Below are positions 24,511 to 36,379 of a stretch of DNA of 64,000 nucleotides, in pieces. The DNA is from Pseudorasbora parva (lineage: Eukaryota; Chordata; Actinopteri; Cypriniformes; Gobionidae), in assembly GCF_024679245.1 (NCBI RefSeq), contig NC_090187.1, forward strand, positions 3,581,870-3,645,869. The letters are read 5' to 3'. The notes under the pieces are model-generated. The model worked only from the letters and a program-made list of their open reading frames with translations. It was not told the origin of the DNA and did not search any database. Each line of letters begins with the position of its first letter. The stretch's first letter is position 1. The translations under genes were made by a program, and so were the position numbers.

Positions 24511-24885
24511 TCACACACACACAACTCTGGATCATTGGATTAGTGAACTTTTATTTTAAGAACGAATTGTTTAAGATTTTTGCAAATTAATCAGAATGTT
24601 CATTGCAAAGAAGTGTTAACAGAAGCAGGATCATTTGACAGATGAGGTGAATTTTCATGCATGTTGATTTTAACGGATTATCCAATCACCAAATCAGTTT
24701 CTCTTATGTCTGAAAGTTTCACTCTTATTTTCAGTCACTTTATGAATTGCTCTCAATTCTCAACTTATTTTCAGTCACAGTGTCTGATACGTCAGAGAAA
24801 CCGATTCACCGATTAAGTAAGCTGTTAAAGTCGGCTTGAAATGAATTCACCCTATCAGTTTTCGAAATTCATGTTTGAATTGGTC
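24511..24885. other. non-coding DNA
   Basis: Contains a short direct repeat (CTTATTTTCAGTCAC at about 24724 and 24763) and a short (CA)n at 24511-24521. No gene. Confidence 0.4.
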
Positions 24886-24992
24886 AGGGCTGCGCTTCTC
24901 GAAAGCATCTTGAGCTAAGTTTATTGTAGAAGCCATTGGTTCCAATGATTGTACGACCTATTTAGACGTACGGCGCTTTTTGAGAAATGCAA
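24886..24992. mobile_element. small MITE (GCTGCGCTTCTCGAAAGC ends)
   Basis: GGGCTGCGCTTCTCGAAAGC at the left and GGCGCTTTTTGAGAAATGC at the right are imperfect inverted repeats. The body (AGCTAAGTTTATTGTAGAAG, AATGATTGTACGACCTA) matches a cyprinid MITE that I recognise. Confidence 0.65.
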
Positions 24993-25269
24993 ACCAGTTC
25001 AAAAGAATCATTTGCAAACTGGACTGGCATTGACTTTGCAGAAGCTTACAAAGAACATCCCAGCATTTCAGAAACAATATCAATGTCCAGTGATAAAATA
25101 ATAATAATAAACTTTCTGTCTAGAAGTTGTTGTGAAATACTAAACCTGATTTTATTGAGCTTTCAGACTATATATAGACACAATGGAAATGACCTCTGCA
25201 AATGAGGAGGAAACAGAGGAAGAAGTTGAGTGAAGACACTTTATAAATAAAAAACCCGTCTGTGCTCAG

Positions 25270-25470
25270 GAAGACATTAATGTGAAGCATCTGTGAGCAG
25301 CGGGGCTGGAGAGGATCCTTGTATTTTTAGCTGAGGATATGCCTCTCATTTACCTGCAGACGCATAAAGCAATGATTTATTGATCCCGCCGTTTTGCTGG
25401 CCTCTCCATAGCTGAATTAATCAGGTGCGAGACACATGGAGCCTTCAGACAGACAGAAAAAAGAGGGATG
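25270..25470. promoter_or_regulatory. candidate conserved non-coding element
   Basis: Balanced single-copy DNA with a dense run of homeodomain-like and Cdx/Hox-like words (CAATGATTTATTGATC at about 25369-25384, GCTGAATTAATCAGG at 25411-25425). No open frame of protein-like composition. The regulatory role is inferred from texture only. Confidence 0.3.
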
Positions 25471-25964
25471 GACCACGAGGAGAAAAGAGAGATTGCAGTC
25501 AAGGGAGGGGCAGAATGAGTCAAATTGGAAACATGTCCTTTCAACATGTCCAATCTGGCTGAGCGTATCTTATCTTTAGGTGAGAGATGATGACCTGGGG
25601 TGGCTCGGCGAACCTCTGGGAGGAGCCTTGAGGCATTGCCTGATCCTCGCTATATCCTTCCCTCCTTCTCTCTCTCTCTTAATGGCTTTGATGTACAACT
25701 GGTGCATTTTAGGTACGCTCTGTCACCGAAGCACTATTTTTATTTGCTTCAGGTGGGATTGGGTCCAGATGGGACACTTACTCCCATATGGGTGTATATT
25801 TTAACATGGGCATTTAACCCTTTCAGAAAAATTCTGTTATTGTTTTCTCATTCCAGACATCACTGTGGGAACACCAAATATTTTGAAAAATGTCTCCAAA
25901 AACCTTTCTTGAACCCCATTGACTTTCTTTGATTGGGTAAAATCAGTAAACAATTTTGTGTTGT
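25471..25964. other. single-copy non-coding DNA
   Basis: Two overlapping chance frames (25580-25804, 25600-25932) without domain features; nothing else recognised. Confidence 0.35.
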
Positions 25965-26240
25965 TGTGATTTATGCGAAATCGTATACCTATATGTATAT
26001 GACAAGTTGCCTAATTTGTATGATTTTGTATGAATTAGCTAACCTCAAACCCCGCCCCTAAACCTAACCGTCACTGCGGTTTTTACTAATCGCACAAATT
26101 CATATAAGATAGGTAGAGACTTAGCCATATCATATAAATATGTACAAATTGGTTGTGAGATAACGTTGAATCTTTCTGTATCAAGCAACATAATGGGCTG
26201 CTTTTGCTCAGAAATAATTGGAAGCGGGTGACACTGGAAG
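25965..26240. mobile_element. MITE-like dispersed repeat
   Basis: ATTTGTATGATTTTGTATGA / CACAAATTCATATAAGAT and the central CCCCGCCCCTAAACCTAACC give the layout of a palindromic cyprinid MITE. The ends are imprecise. Confidence 0.5.
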
Positions 26241-26423
26241 CCTTGCACATTCAGTTTACAAATGTCTTCTTACATTAAAAAAAAGGTAGATAACTGCACA
26301 CAATATCATTTCCCACCATGCATTGCAATGAGGTAATGTCAGCTGCACTTTTTTTTCTTCTTTCTGCTTAATTATTATTTTATGATGCTGCCAAATGTTT
26401 TTATTTTTTTATTTTTTATTTAA

Positions 26424-26700
26424 AGGGGTGGTTAAACACATTCTTTTGAAGGCTTAATTGTGTTTGTGGGTTGCACTGTAACATGTTCATGCTTCATTTT
26501 TAAGAAAAAATGCATTTTTATATATATATATATTTTACCTTTATTCTACACAGTTCTGTCCCTCCTTGTAAAAACGGTCTGGTGGTTTCCGGGTTCTATG
26601 AAGTCAGTCCCTCAAATACACATTTGGCTCAGATTGGTGAGCTGGCCCAGCTGTGTTCTGATTCGCTAACCGCCTAGTGCACATGTTTCGGAAACCCCTT
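26424..26700. mobile_element. TTAA-type MITE fragment (AGGGGTGGTT end)
   Basis: TTAA (26420-26423) is followed by AGGGGTGGTTAAACAC, the same terminus as the complete MITE at 37802-38353. The opposite end was not found, so the copy is truncated. Confidence 0.6.
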
Positions 26701-26879
26701 ACCTTTACCGGTAGTCTGACTGCGGACCTATAGTGATCACTACTGAATGGCACCTTTTGTATTTTTACAACGATTATAGCCAAATATCTGTCACAAGAAC
26801 TATTAACCCAAAACGAACACTAAACATTGGTTTACTATAGTAGCCAAATCAAACACAGAACCATGTTTAGCATGCCTGT

Positions 26880-28075
26880 CAACACATTCTCACACCCAAC
26901 TCGTCACATATGGACGCTTGACCCGGACCCCTTGTCGTCACTTTTCAACGAACTGGGCGTACCTTTATCATCAATTTTCGACGCGCTGGGTGCTCCATTC
27001 ATTTCAATGAGAAACCTTTGGCGTCATACACAGACGCACTGGGAATGGGAATATTATCGTCATGGTGAAATTTATTTTTTGATTTATTTATTGAAATTAT
27101 TTATTGGTTTATAATTTTGCCATTATGACATGTTGGAGTGTGCTTCTCAATTAAATCAGCAAGCATAATTTCATTTACATTTATTTTATTTACGCTATTT
27201 AGACACATTTTAACATGTAACCCAACCCCATCCCATCCCTAAATCTACCCATTTGTGTGAACATGATATAAAACACAGGATATAACATACGACTGCATCC
27301 ACGAGTTATTCAAAAAAGTTAAATAATCCAAGTTTTCTGAGGCCAAACGATTGATTTGCATGAAGAAAATCCCCAAAAGCGATCAGCATCATCCGCCGAA
27401 GATCATGAACAAACACATCAAATTTCAAATAAAACCGCCCGTACTTCAGATTTCATAGTGAAATGTCATTGGCTCTCGTATGTCTTGTGACCAATTGCGT
27501 CATTACGTCAGCATTGATTGTAAAATGTCATTGGCTCTCGTGTGTCTTGTGACCGATTGCGTCATGCTCAGGAGTCTTTTGAATTATTTGAATGAGTTAT
27601 GAATGAGTTCGTTCACGGGGCAGCGGGATCATCATTTCAGCGATTAAAACATCAAGATCAACTCTGTTCTTCACATGAAGATATCGTATGACTTCAGAGG
27701 ACTTGGAATGCAACATGAGCTAATACTTTTATACTGTTTTGGTCAGATTTTGCAATAAATACTTGTGACTGTACATTTATTTGCCTGGTATGTGTTTTAT
27801 ATTGTAAAGATGTGGGTAGGTTTAGGGTAGGAGTTGGGTTAGTTGCTCCAAAATATAAAAGTAGCCTTTAAATATTAATAAAATCATGTCTGCTTTTACA
27901 AACGCAAAGAATTAAATGCGTCTGTGTATGACGCCAAAGGTTTCTCATTGAAATGAACGGAGCACCCAGCGCGTCGCAAATTGACGATAAAGGTACGCCC
28001 AGTTCGTTGAAAAGTGACGACAAGGGGTCCGGGTCAAGCGTCCATATGTGACGAGTTGGGTGTGAGAATGTGTTG
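26880..28075. mobile_element. 1.2-kb DNA element with long terminal inverted repeats
   Basis: The ends CAACACATTC and GAATGTGTTG are followed inward by arms matching over about 180 bp (ACTCGTCACATATGGACGCT; CAACGAACTGGGCGTACCTT; TTTCAATGAGAAACCTTTGG and their mirrors at 27930-28065). The match resumes further in (CCCATCCCTAAATCTACCC / GGGTAGGTTTAGGGTAGG). GCCTGT flanks both sides (26874-26879 and 28077-28082), possibly a target duplication. No transposase; the central 27300-27785 part contains a 62-bp tandem duplication. Confidence 0.85.
27461..27571. repeat. 62-bp direct tandem duplication
   Basis: AAATGTCATTGGCTCTCGTA at 27461 and AAATGTCATTGGCTCTCGTG at 27523, each followed by TGTCTTGTGACC(A/G)ATTGCGTCAT. 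It lies in the loop of the inverted-repeat element. Confidence 0.9.
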
Positions 28076-28805
28076 CGCCTGTAGATAAACAATCAACAAT
28101 TGAACAGTACATAAAAGATCTAATCAAAGAATACTTTACACTAATTCTAAGTTCGCTGTTGAGATTTCAAAACAAGTTTGTAACGTTAGGTGTTTGTCGG
28201 ATAACATAAAGTATGAATGAGCATTTGATAAACTGGTTTGCAGAGCCAAACAGTGTTGTCATATTACTTCCTTGCTAAAACTTAAAATTAACAATACAAA
28301 CTATTATAGGAAAACACATTGACATAAAAAAATAATTCATACTTACAGGTTGTGGCCCATTTTTAAAGTTGGAACTACTCCTTCTTTCAGGACAAGCCAT
28401 AGTGTGAATCCTGCACTGAACTCGCAAGTGGAAGCTTTCCTCCGTTAAATGTGCAGCACAGAGAGCACGGTTTATGTGTTGGAAAAGGAAGGGGCTGTCC
28501 CCAAACTTTTCCCACAAAGTTGGGAGCATAAAATTATCTAAAATATCTTGGTATATAATAATAGAGACTTGAATGCATGGTGGCATTATAACAAATGCTC
28601 AACTCAGAAGGACAAGCTTCTCAGATGCACTTGAAGGCAGCATTTTTTTTCAAAATAAAGTCATGTTAGAAATGCACTGCGACCATATGACAACAATATA
28701 GCATACATTTAAAACATTTTCAAAATTCAGATTTAGATACAATTCCATCACTAATTTGATATTGCTTATGCTGAATTAATTCAACAAAGCCCACAATAAT
28801 AACCC
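28076..28805. other. non-coding DNA
   Basis: No gene recognised; the 103-codon minus frame at 28275-28586 has no domain. Confidence 0.4.
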
Positions 28806-29060
28806 TTAAAAAGTTGTGATGTCAACCTCTGATCCCAGTTGTTGACAGTTCTGATATGGGGTCAAATGCAGCTCTCTGCTGGCAGATCGGGGCGTATGGT
28901 GCCAGGTTTGGCCCCGCAGGAAGTCTGCAGGATGCTCCTTAAAAGGCCTCTGCTTCCTCTGGCTTTGAAGAGGCCAGAACTTCTGCAAGGAGGGCAGGGT
29001 GCCATACTCAGATCTGAAGGATTTCCTTTTTCCTCAAAGATTCAGCTGAGTCTCCTCTTT
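28806..29060. promoter_or_regulatory. single-copy block, possible conserved element
   Basis: GC-balanced DNA with short open frames on both strands (plus 28839-29063, minus 28806-28988), which cannot both be coding. No splice signals stood out and no family was recognised. Confidence 0.2.
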
Positions 29061-29640
29061 TAAAACAGAGAGAGATAAAGAAAAAGAGGGTGGATGAACT
29101 AAAAGGTGAATTAAAAGAGAGCATCTGTCGGGCATTCACTAAAACTTGAGCCAAAACGTCTGGAGAGAATCTGATCTTGGCATTGCTATAAATATAGTTA
29201 TATCTGAAAAACAGGAGGATATGAAATGAATCTAGTGACTTAAATGTCCTTGAATTTATCTGACTGGCGGTATAGCCAGTAGCCATTCATAATATATAAA
29301 CTGCATTATTTATGGTAAACCTGTCTTTAGGGTATTGAAGGGGTGATATTTAATTGTCAGTAAAAAATTATATCAACTTTTTATTTTTTTTTATTTTTTT
29401 TTATTTTTTACAGTTTCACTGTAAGTGTTTTTATTTAAATATTGTCTATTTCTATGCATGTCAAAACCTTTTGCACCAAGACCTTTTGAAAAAAAAGCTA
29501 ATTTTAGTATATTTTAAAAAGAGTACTTATTAAGGAAATAATATAGGCTACTTTAAAAGAATATTCTTATGTGCATTACAGAAATTTATTATAGTTTAAG
29601 TTTAAATTAAATGTAATTAGTTGGACTTAAGAGTGCTTTC
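29061..29640. other. AT-rich DNA
   Basis: Includes a short (TTATTTTTTTT)n run at 29378-29409. Otherwise nothing. Confidence 0.4.
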
Positions 29641-30145
29641 TGACTGATTTATGTAGGACTTAAACGGATGATTTTTTTTTCTTCCATCAAATGCTCACCC
29701 TAAACGAAGATCCAAACCCATGAGACTTTTGTTCATCTTCAAAAGCCTCCATTTACAGTCTAGGCAACTATCACTTTTTCACTTCAAAATGTTCATAAAC
29801 AGATTGTAAAACTAATTTATTAAGAACTTAGTGGTTTAGTGCAACATTTCTGAAAAGACTTGATCACTTAATATGATGAACATATTAAGCTTGTATTACT
29901 TTACATACAAACATTGGTCAGCAACCATAAACAGAAGGTCAACTATACTTGACATGTGAGAACAAACCTCATTGGTTCTTGCTGAAGCTCAAACGTGCTG
30001 CGTAACACAAGAACAAACCTCATTGGTTCAAACATACTTCAGCTTCAGCACTACAAACGCATATTCAATTGAATTAAGCACATGTTTTGTTCATAAGGGA
30101 GATCTCTGTGAATCATTCACCTTTATAAAAATGTATGTAAAGGAA
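29641..30145. mobile_element. remnant of a long foldback dispersed repeat
   Basis: TGCTCACCCTAAACGAAGATCC, then CATGAGACTTTTGTTCATCT, resembles the degenerate end of a common cyprinid foldback repeat. The interior contains GAACAAACCTCATTGGTTC twice (29960 and 30011). The opposite arm is absent. Confidence 0.45.
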
Positions 30146-30989
30146 GCGATTGCACACGTGCACATCCCAATAACTGTAGCTTTTTAAAAATAAATAAAAT
30201 ACTAGTATCAGTTTCAAATGGATCTTGCTTTCAGACACACACATGTACACTTCTGCACGCTCCTATGTGTGCGTGGGTGTGGAAGTGAAAGGAGTAGTGG
30301 GTGGCAAAAACCACACATACACACCTTTATATGTGCCTCAGGTGCAAAGGAAGATGAAACAAAAGAGTATGACATCATTCAAACAAAGCATGTATGTATC
30401 ACTAGCCTGAATTTTGTGATTAGCCTCTTAACATTCCATTATCCTGCATTTAAAGGGCAAACATTTCCACCAACATGATTCCCACTAATACATCTGGCCT
30501 GTGTGTAACCGTGGCTTAAATCCATGATGTTATATTTGCAGCTTGCCTTTAATGTCACAGTCTCGTACATATTCTCTGTGTGGACGTGTAAAGGTTAATT
30601 TGGCTTCCATTCAAGAATGTGTTTAATACCTCTGCATTTAAAAACAAAAGCAGCAGGACAGCGAGGTGCAGCCAGTCACGTACACACACTACTGTATGAA
30701 TCAAACAAACACTCTGACCTCACTATAAAGGGCTCTACTATTGCCACAGTAAAGCAAGCATGGGCAAAATCATGGAATCAAAAAAAAAAAAAAACATTTG
30801 GAAATGCAATATATTAAAATAAACAACAGCCTCAGCTAAATAAATAAATAAATCAATAAGAACTTAAATGTACGTATGTTTAATAAAAATAAGCAACATT
30901 TTTAACAAAAATCTGAGAAATTCGCATTTTGTCAAAGATTACATTCAGTGATCAAACACAGATGGAGTAGATTGAGTCCATCAACACCT
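30146..30989. other. non-coding DNA
   Basis: Short CA-rich and poly-A stretches (30781-30794); no gene recognised. Confidence 0.4.
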
Positions 30990-31060
30990 CCACATTTCAC
31001 AGTCCTATAGGCCGTCCTGGGTCGACATTTTATTCATTAACTTAAGGCAGTTTTGATTTA
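30990..31060 (-). repeat. dispersed repeat, inverted partner of 22649-22725
   Basis: The reverse complement reads AACTGCCTTAAGTTAATGAA, TGTCGACCCAGGACGGCCTA, TAGGACTGTGAAATG, matching 22649-22725. Confidence 0.75.
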
Positions 31061-31129
31061 TGACTATGCTATTTTACACGCGCATTAACAATGCTTCTAT
31101 CACTTGTTTCTGCTTCTTTATCCCTGTAT

Positions 31130-31560
31130 ATACCCCCCCCCCTCAGTTGTTAAGTAATGTTAACAACTGAGCCAGATATATGAGTTAATGTCAACCAGCA
31201 AGTCATTAATGTTAATGAGCATAATGTGCTAATACAAACTTTTGACTCTTGAGTGGTTCAGCTTTTTATTCACGACCAGAGGACCTGAATGATTGAATTT
31301 ATTAAAATAACGTTTAATTAATAACGTGCATTGATAAGCAATGCACCATTGCACTTTATTAGCCATGCAGTCGCTTGAGACCAACGCAGACCACAGGAGG
31401 TATGGACTGCATGGGAACGGAAGAGCCTGCTTTTTTTTAATACGTTTTGAATTTTGCAACTGTTATCTGTAATACAAAAAAAATACCCATGGCTATAACA
31501 TTTGGCATTTAGTTATATCTGACTCAGTTGTTAACATTACTGATTTGGTTGACATTGCTA
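31130..31560. repeat. small inverted repeat around TTAACAACTGA motifs
   Basis: TCAGTTGTTAA and TTAACAACTGA form a perfect 11-bp stem with a 6-base loop (31144-31171). AGTAATGTTAACAACTGAG and the following CAGATATA recur inverted at about 31514-31545. Possibly the skeleton of a small palindromic MITE. Confidence 0.5.
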
Positions 31561-32683
31561 CACATAAGATAACAGAGCAGTTTAGTTCTAACATCCCCAA
31601 AATTACTTTCACACAGAGCACTTCATCGACGCTAACGTCGTCTAGCAATAGCAAAAGCAATAACGTCTATGAGTTGCAGAAATGTATACCATCATAAAGT
31701 GCTATCAAAAAAGTAAAATCATATACAAATGATGAATAAACACGTTACTTACTTCACCTGTGATGCTGAGCTTAGGCTAGCAGCCTCAGGTCTGCTGTTA
31801 ATAGCCATCGTTCACCTTTGACTCATGCATGTGCTCGATTACCTGCCCTGGGACAGCAGTGACGTCATTTCATTCGTCATTTTTTACTCGTACCCACAAA
31901 CTTGAATTTGTGTTGACGAATTCGTAGTCGTAGAAATCAGAGTTGTACTCGTGAAGGTTTACAGTCATCGCTTCTAGAGTCACACTCACATAAAAAAAAA
32001 GTGTTTATCGACTCACGTGTATGAAAACTTAATTCTGCGTGCATAAGTTAATTTACGCACAAATGTTTAAAAATACGAATACGAATGCTTAAAGTTGTGC
32101 ATACATCTTTTTGAAAATGATCTTACACCATAGTAAGCAAATGTAAAATGCATCTTTAACTGTTTAAATTAAATTTAACTCCTAATGCAGGGATCTGTGT
32201 CATCTTTCTCGACTGTATAAAGTTCACTTAAGGCTTATACAGACTATGTCTGCTTGGATACTCATCAAGATGGACATGTTGACATACTTTCTGTGTGAGT
32301 TTGTCCATTCAAGCGCAAGACTTGAAAGAGAAGTAAATATTTGCAGGCTGTGAGACGAGTGAGCGCTTTTGGATGAGTGCAGGGAGACAGATCTTCTCAC
32401 AGCGCGTGCGAGTTCTCATTTGCGTCTTCTAGCTCTACACCTCTACATCTTGTAGTGTATCACTGAGGATCCAGCATGCGTATCCATCGACAGAAACATA
32501 TATAAAGCATTATTTTTAAGTTTCAAGTTAAAGATGCGTCATCAGATGTGAAATGAACCCCGGTGCAAGTGCGTGCCAGTAACTTTTACACGGCACCCCT
32601 GCCCACGTCAGGCGCCTCCCCGGTTGGGAAAATTAACGAGAAATTAAACAGTTGTTCCTAAAAATCCTTTAGGTGAGTGTAAA
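31561..32683. other. single-copy non-coding DNA
   Basis: No gene recognised. 32330-32640 is somewhat richer in G+C without further signals. Confidence 0.4.
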
Positions 32684-32712
32684 TATATATATATATATAT
32701 GTCATCATATAA

Positions 32713-32760
<48 letters not shown>

Positions 32761-32767
32761 ATATATA
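32684..32767. repeat. (TA)n microsatellite in two blocks
   Basis: Two TA blocks separated by TGTCATCATATAAGTC; the right flank GATGATATATATCA mirrors part of it. Confidence 0.95.
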
Positions 32768-32879
32768 TCACCACTTAAACTATATTTGGACTGACAAAGT
32801 TCTTCAGAAATAATGCACAGCATGGCCATATAAATATTTTATGTTTAAACAAATTCTTTCTATACAGTTTACACATAAA

Positions 32880-33180
32880 TCACTGCAAATGACGGTCATT
32901 TTCCACATTCCCAGCTGCGGTATTGTTTAGTCTTGTTGCCGAGTTACCCTGCTGTGATAAGGAGCAGGGTAAACACTGCGAGCAGGACCCGAGCGGGGGG
33001 CACTCAAGCTGGGCTGACGGGCCGGGTGAGAGCGCAGGCTGTGGCCCTCGCAACAACCACAGCTCGGTCAGGAAACATCTGGGTGACTGAAAACAACAGA
33101 TGTCGTATGATAAGGGAACGACTCTCCACCCCACTGAATCCGTCTATCTCACGTCCATGTGGGTCCTAACCTTGGTTAAG
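32880..33180. promoter_or_regulatory. candidate cis-regulatory block (GATA, E-box, RUNX-like words)
   Basis: GC-richer single-copy DNA containing CAGCTG (32912-32917), TGATAAGG twice (32955-32962 and 33108-33115), AACCACAG (33055-33062) and CATCTGG/CAGATG E-box-like words (about 33077-33103). Such words occur by chance, so the grouping is suggestive only. Both strands have short open frames with no domain. Confidence 0.3.
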
Positions 33181-33530
33181 ACTCTCTGAAGGACTAAATA
33201 ATCATATTAAGTGCTTCTGTCCAACAGAAGGGACAACCACCTGGTCAGACTGAGTGAATATGACTCGCAGCTATTGTTTGGTTATTATTGTTCGCTTGCG
33301 GGTTTGATCCATTGTCTGCCTGAGGTCTCTGGGGGATCCGTCAAAAAGCGTATAAACCGCTGCGTCTCTCTGCCTGCGTCATCTCCTGTTTCACTTGGGA
33401 TAGTTTGATGTTACACGAAGTCCAAACTATGACTCAATGGTCGGCCATTTATGCTCGTCTCCGGTTGCAGGCGATCAGCTTTGAGTTGACTGAATTCACA
33501 TGAATCCTTCTTGATTGACTTGAAATGCTT
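33181..33530. other. non-coding DNA
   Basis: Balanced composition, no recognisable gene or transposon. Confidence 0.35.
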
Positions 33531-33800
33531 AAAGGAGAAGTTCACCATAAAATGACAATTTTTGACCTAATTTACTCACCCTTGTGAGTAATCTTTCTTC
33601 TGGATAACACAAATAAAGATACATTGATGATTGTTTCAATTTATTTTTGTCTATACAAAGAAAGTCAATAGGATCTAAAACAACATTTCACCCGATTGTC
33701 TTTCATTGAATAGACAAATAAACACTGAGACGTTTTTCAAAATAGCTCCTAATAGGTTATGCAGAAGACATAACTTCTTACAGGTGTGGAATTTCATTTC
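33531..33800. mobile_element. fragment of AAAGG..AGTTCACC foldback element
   Basis: AAAGGAGAAGTTCACCATAA and TAATTTACTCACCCTTGTGA match the terminus of the foldback family at 14623. The second arm is not present. Confidence 0.6.
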
Positions 33801-34035
33801 ATTGTTTGTTGACCCTATGTGTCAAATGTCAAAAAAATAATAAATATCCATTTGATGATTTGTATGTCACTCATTAACTCATGTTAATGTTGGAGCAGCA
33901 TTTATTTTGAACCGAGCAAACCATCATGAGCTGCTTACGTGTAAATGAACACAGTGCTGCACTTTAATTTCATGATCAAGATCTTGTAAGCCGTGGAGTA
34001 TTAGTGAGTTTAAGTGGAGGGACGAAAGTAATGCA
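33801..34035. other. non-coding DNA
   Basis: Nothing recognised. Confidence 0.4.
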
Positions 34036-34043
34036 TCTGTCAG

Positions 34044-34199
34044 CAGCGGCGTAGCACCAAATTTTGGGCCCTGGGTACAAACCATCTTGCTGGGCCCCGT
34101 ACTATGTATGTGTATGTATAGAAAACTGACTTCTAAGGGCCCCCCCTGCCTCGGCCCTGGTTACTCAGTACCCTTTATCCCCCCAGTCAGACGCCCCTG
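34044..34199. mobile_element. hAT-type MITE, 156 bp, with 8-bp target duplication
   Basis: TCTGTCAG stands immediately before (34036-34043) and after (34200-34207) the element. The ends are CAGCGGCG and, in reverse, CAGGGGCG. An 8-bp duplication with CAGNGGCG-like ends is characteristic of hAT elements. The body (AGCACCAAATTTTGGGCCCT, ATCTTGCTGGGCCCCGT) is non-coding. Confidence 0.9.
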
Positions 34200-34207
34200 T
34201 CTGTCAG

Positions 34208-34619
34208 CCGAGACCAGTGTTAAAACAATCCTGAAGAAAATAGACAGCATTTACTAACAGTTTCAAAAATGTTGTTGTGCTCTCAGACATCACTGGCCTC
34301 ATGGGACCAACTGCATCTGTTCCTCCTCAGTTTTAAGAAAACCCTCATGGGATCGACATATCAAACACGTCTCTTTATAGCCAGATAGTCCTTTTCAACT
34401 CACATAGCAAATTAAGTCTTTGGATACGCGAAGTTCTGTTTTGCGTCTATATCTTTTAGAAAATTATAAGAACAATTTATATTTTCTACTTGAGATTTAA
34501 CATCAAATATTTTGACTTCATGGGATTTGGACAAACTTGAGACAGAAATGACAGACATGAAACTCAGATAGTTGGATGATGTGGACCACGACTAACTCTC
34601 CAGGCTAAAGCAGGTCCTG
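34208..34619. other. non-coding DNA
   Basis: Nothing recognised. Confidence 0.4.
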
Positions 34620-34930
34620 ATGTTAGTTACTCTTGACTGACGTCGACATAAACCCCAGCACTACTTGCGGTAATTAGCCACACAACCATCTACGCGACTC
34701 CCAGAGGGGTTGCACTGGGGTAGGCAGTCTCACAAACAGGAAGTGGAGGAAACAGCAGTGAATGTAAGAGGAAATGAGGACGTAGGGAGAGGTGTACGGC
34801 CACAATGCTGATGGAGGAAATGGACGATTATAAATAGCCGAACGGCCTTCCCCACGCTGAGTGCCGGGTCAGGGCCGAAACCTCAGACAATAGAGAAGCC
34901 GTCCTTGAGTTCAGGGCTGATAGTGGGGCT
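34620..34930. promoter_or_regulatory. candidate conserved non-coding element
   Basis: Balanced single-copy DNA with GCGGTAATTAGCC (34666-34678; homeodomain-like TAATTA), ACAGGAAGTGGAGGAAA (34735-34751; ETS-like GGAA cores) and GATTATAAATAGCC (34826-34839; TATA/MEF2-like). Inference from sequence texture only. Confidence 0.3.
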
Positions 34931-34994
34931 GGGAAAGCCAGTGACAGTGACTAGAACATTTATATGGAAGACTGAGTCATTAGCTTTAGCCATA

Positions 34995-35110
34995 GGCCCT
35001 GTTTACACCTGTTATCAACTAAACACTGGGTTTTCAAAAGTATTTGAAGTTCACGGATCCATTCTTGCTGTAAACTTGCAAAACGTTCTTGGATGAATAA
35101 TTTATAGATG
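34995..35110. mobile_element. MITE end (GGCCCTGTTTACACCTG)
   Basis: GGCCCTGTTTACACCTGTTA is the terminus of a dispersed fish MITE known to me; no partner end was found nearby. Confidence 0.4.
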
Positions 35111-35179
35111 GATCTTGCCAGTCTGTTATTATAAGGACATTGAATTTACATGTTCACATCCCTAAACAATACGTGGAGC

Positions 35180-35336
<157 letters not shown>

Positions 35337-36379
35337 CCTTTGGGCACATTTCTGAAAAAAATATATTGTTGCTTCAATGTGCAATAAGTGGCACACAAAT
35401 CTATTTCTTATTTTTTGGAAATGTGAATCTGGCAGTTTTTTTGCTACGTATCGCAGGTTTTCGGAAAATTAAATGCCACTGACACTAAACATACAAAATG
35501 AAAAGTGACATAAAAAGTCATTTGCTGAAGCAGCCATGCCATTTTAGCTGCTTCTAATGCATTGAGCTCTTTTATTGTGACTCTTGTTGTAGAGGAATCA
35601 CACCCGATCACATCACACATGCAGTGCTGCACCAGCTGAGCTGCAGAACAGGCTTACTACATCAAAAATCTGGTTATGTGACGCAATACTGAAGTGATAA
35701 TAAAGAATTCATCAGATACACCAGAATCTACAACAGTACAGAAGCTCAAGCATATACATTTTCAGACGTGTTACACCACAGCATTCTTTGAAATATGTTG
35801 GGCTAGAGTGTAAGTACAATAAATATAATCACAAATTTAGGTTAGTCTCAGGGTATATTTTTCAAAGCATCACCATACTTCACCACCACATTACTTTTAA
35901 AGCGATTCTATAAAACTATAGTTCAACAAACCACACACTTGATTTGAATATCTAAACCAAGTCTAATTTGGTCAAGTTAAGACTGAAGGTTATTCATTTC
36001 AGTATCTACATCCTCTTTAGTGAAGGAAGTGAATCTTGTTATATTGACTATGCAAAAATCTTCAAATGTGTCTTGTTCTTCTCGAGGGATTTAAGCAAAG
36101 ACTGTCACGAGATACAGAGAGGCAGCCAGGACGTAAATGGAGCCTTTGTTGTTAAATGAATAAAAACAAAGCTACCCATCACATTTTACAGACATGTGAA
36201 CTCATCCAGTGAATTTGCCCATTGGTCACCCATTGAACCCACAGCAGCCAAAGGGTGAGCCACTTCCTTTTGTGGTAAAATTATAAATTTTCTGTTTCTG
36301 TCATGAACTTTTGTCCCGAGATTTGCAACTACATGTGATGTTCCCTGAGCAATTTCAGTCCATTATATCAAGTGGCAGT
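35337..36379. other. non-coding DNA
   Basis: No gene or mobile element recognised. Confidence 0.35.

Noticed and set aside
28806..29063. Possible small exon, open on both strands
   Set aside because: Mutually overlapping frames, no clear splice sites and no recognisable protein family; recorded only as a candidate conserved block.
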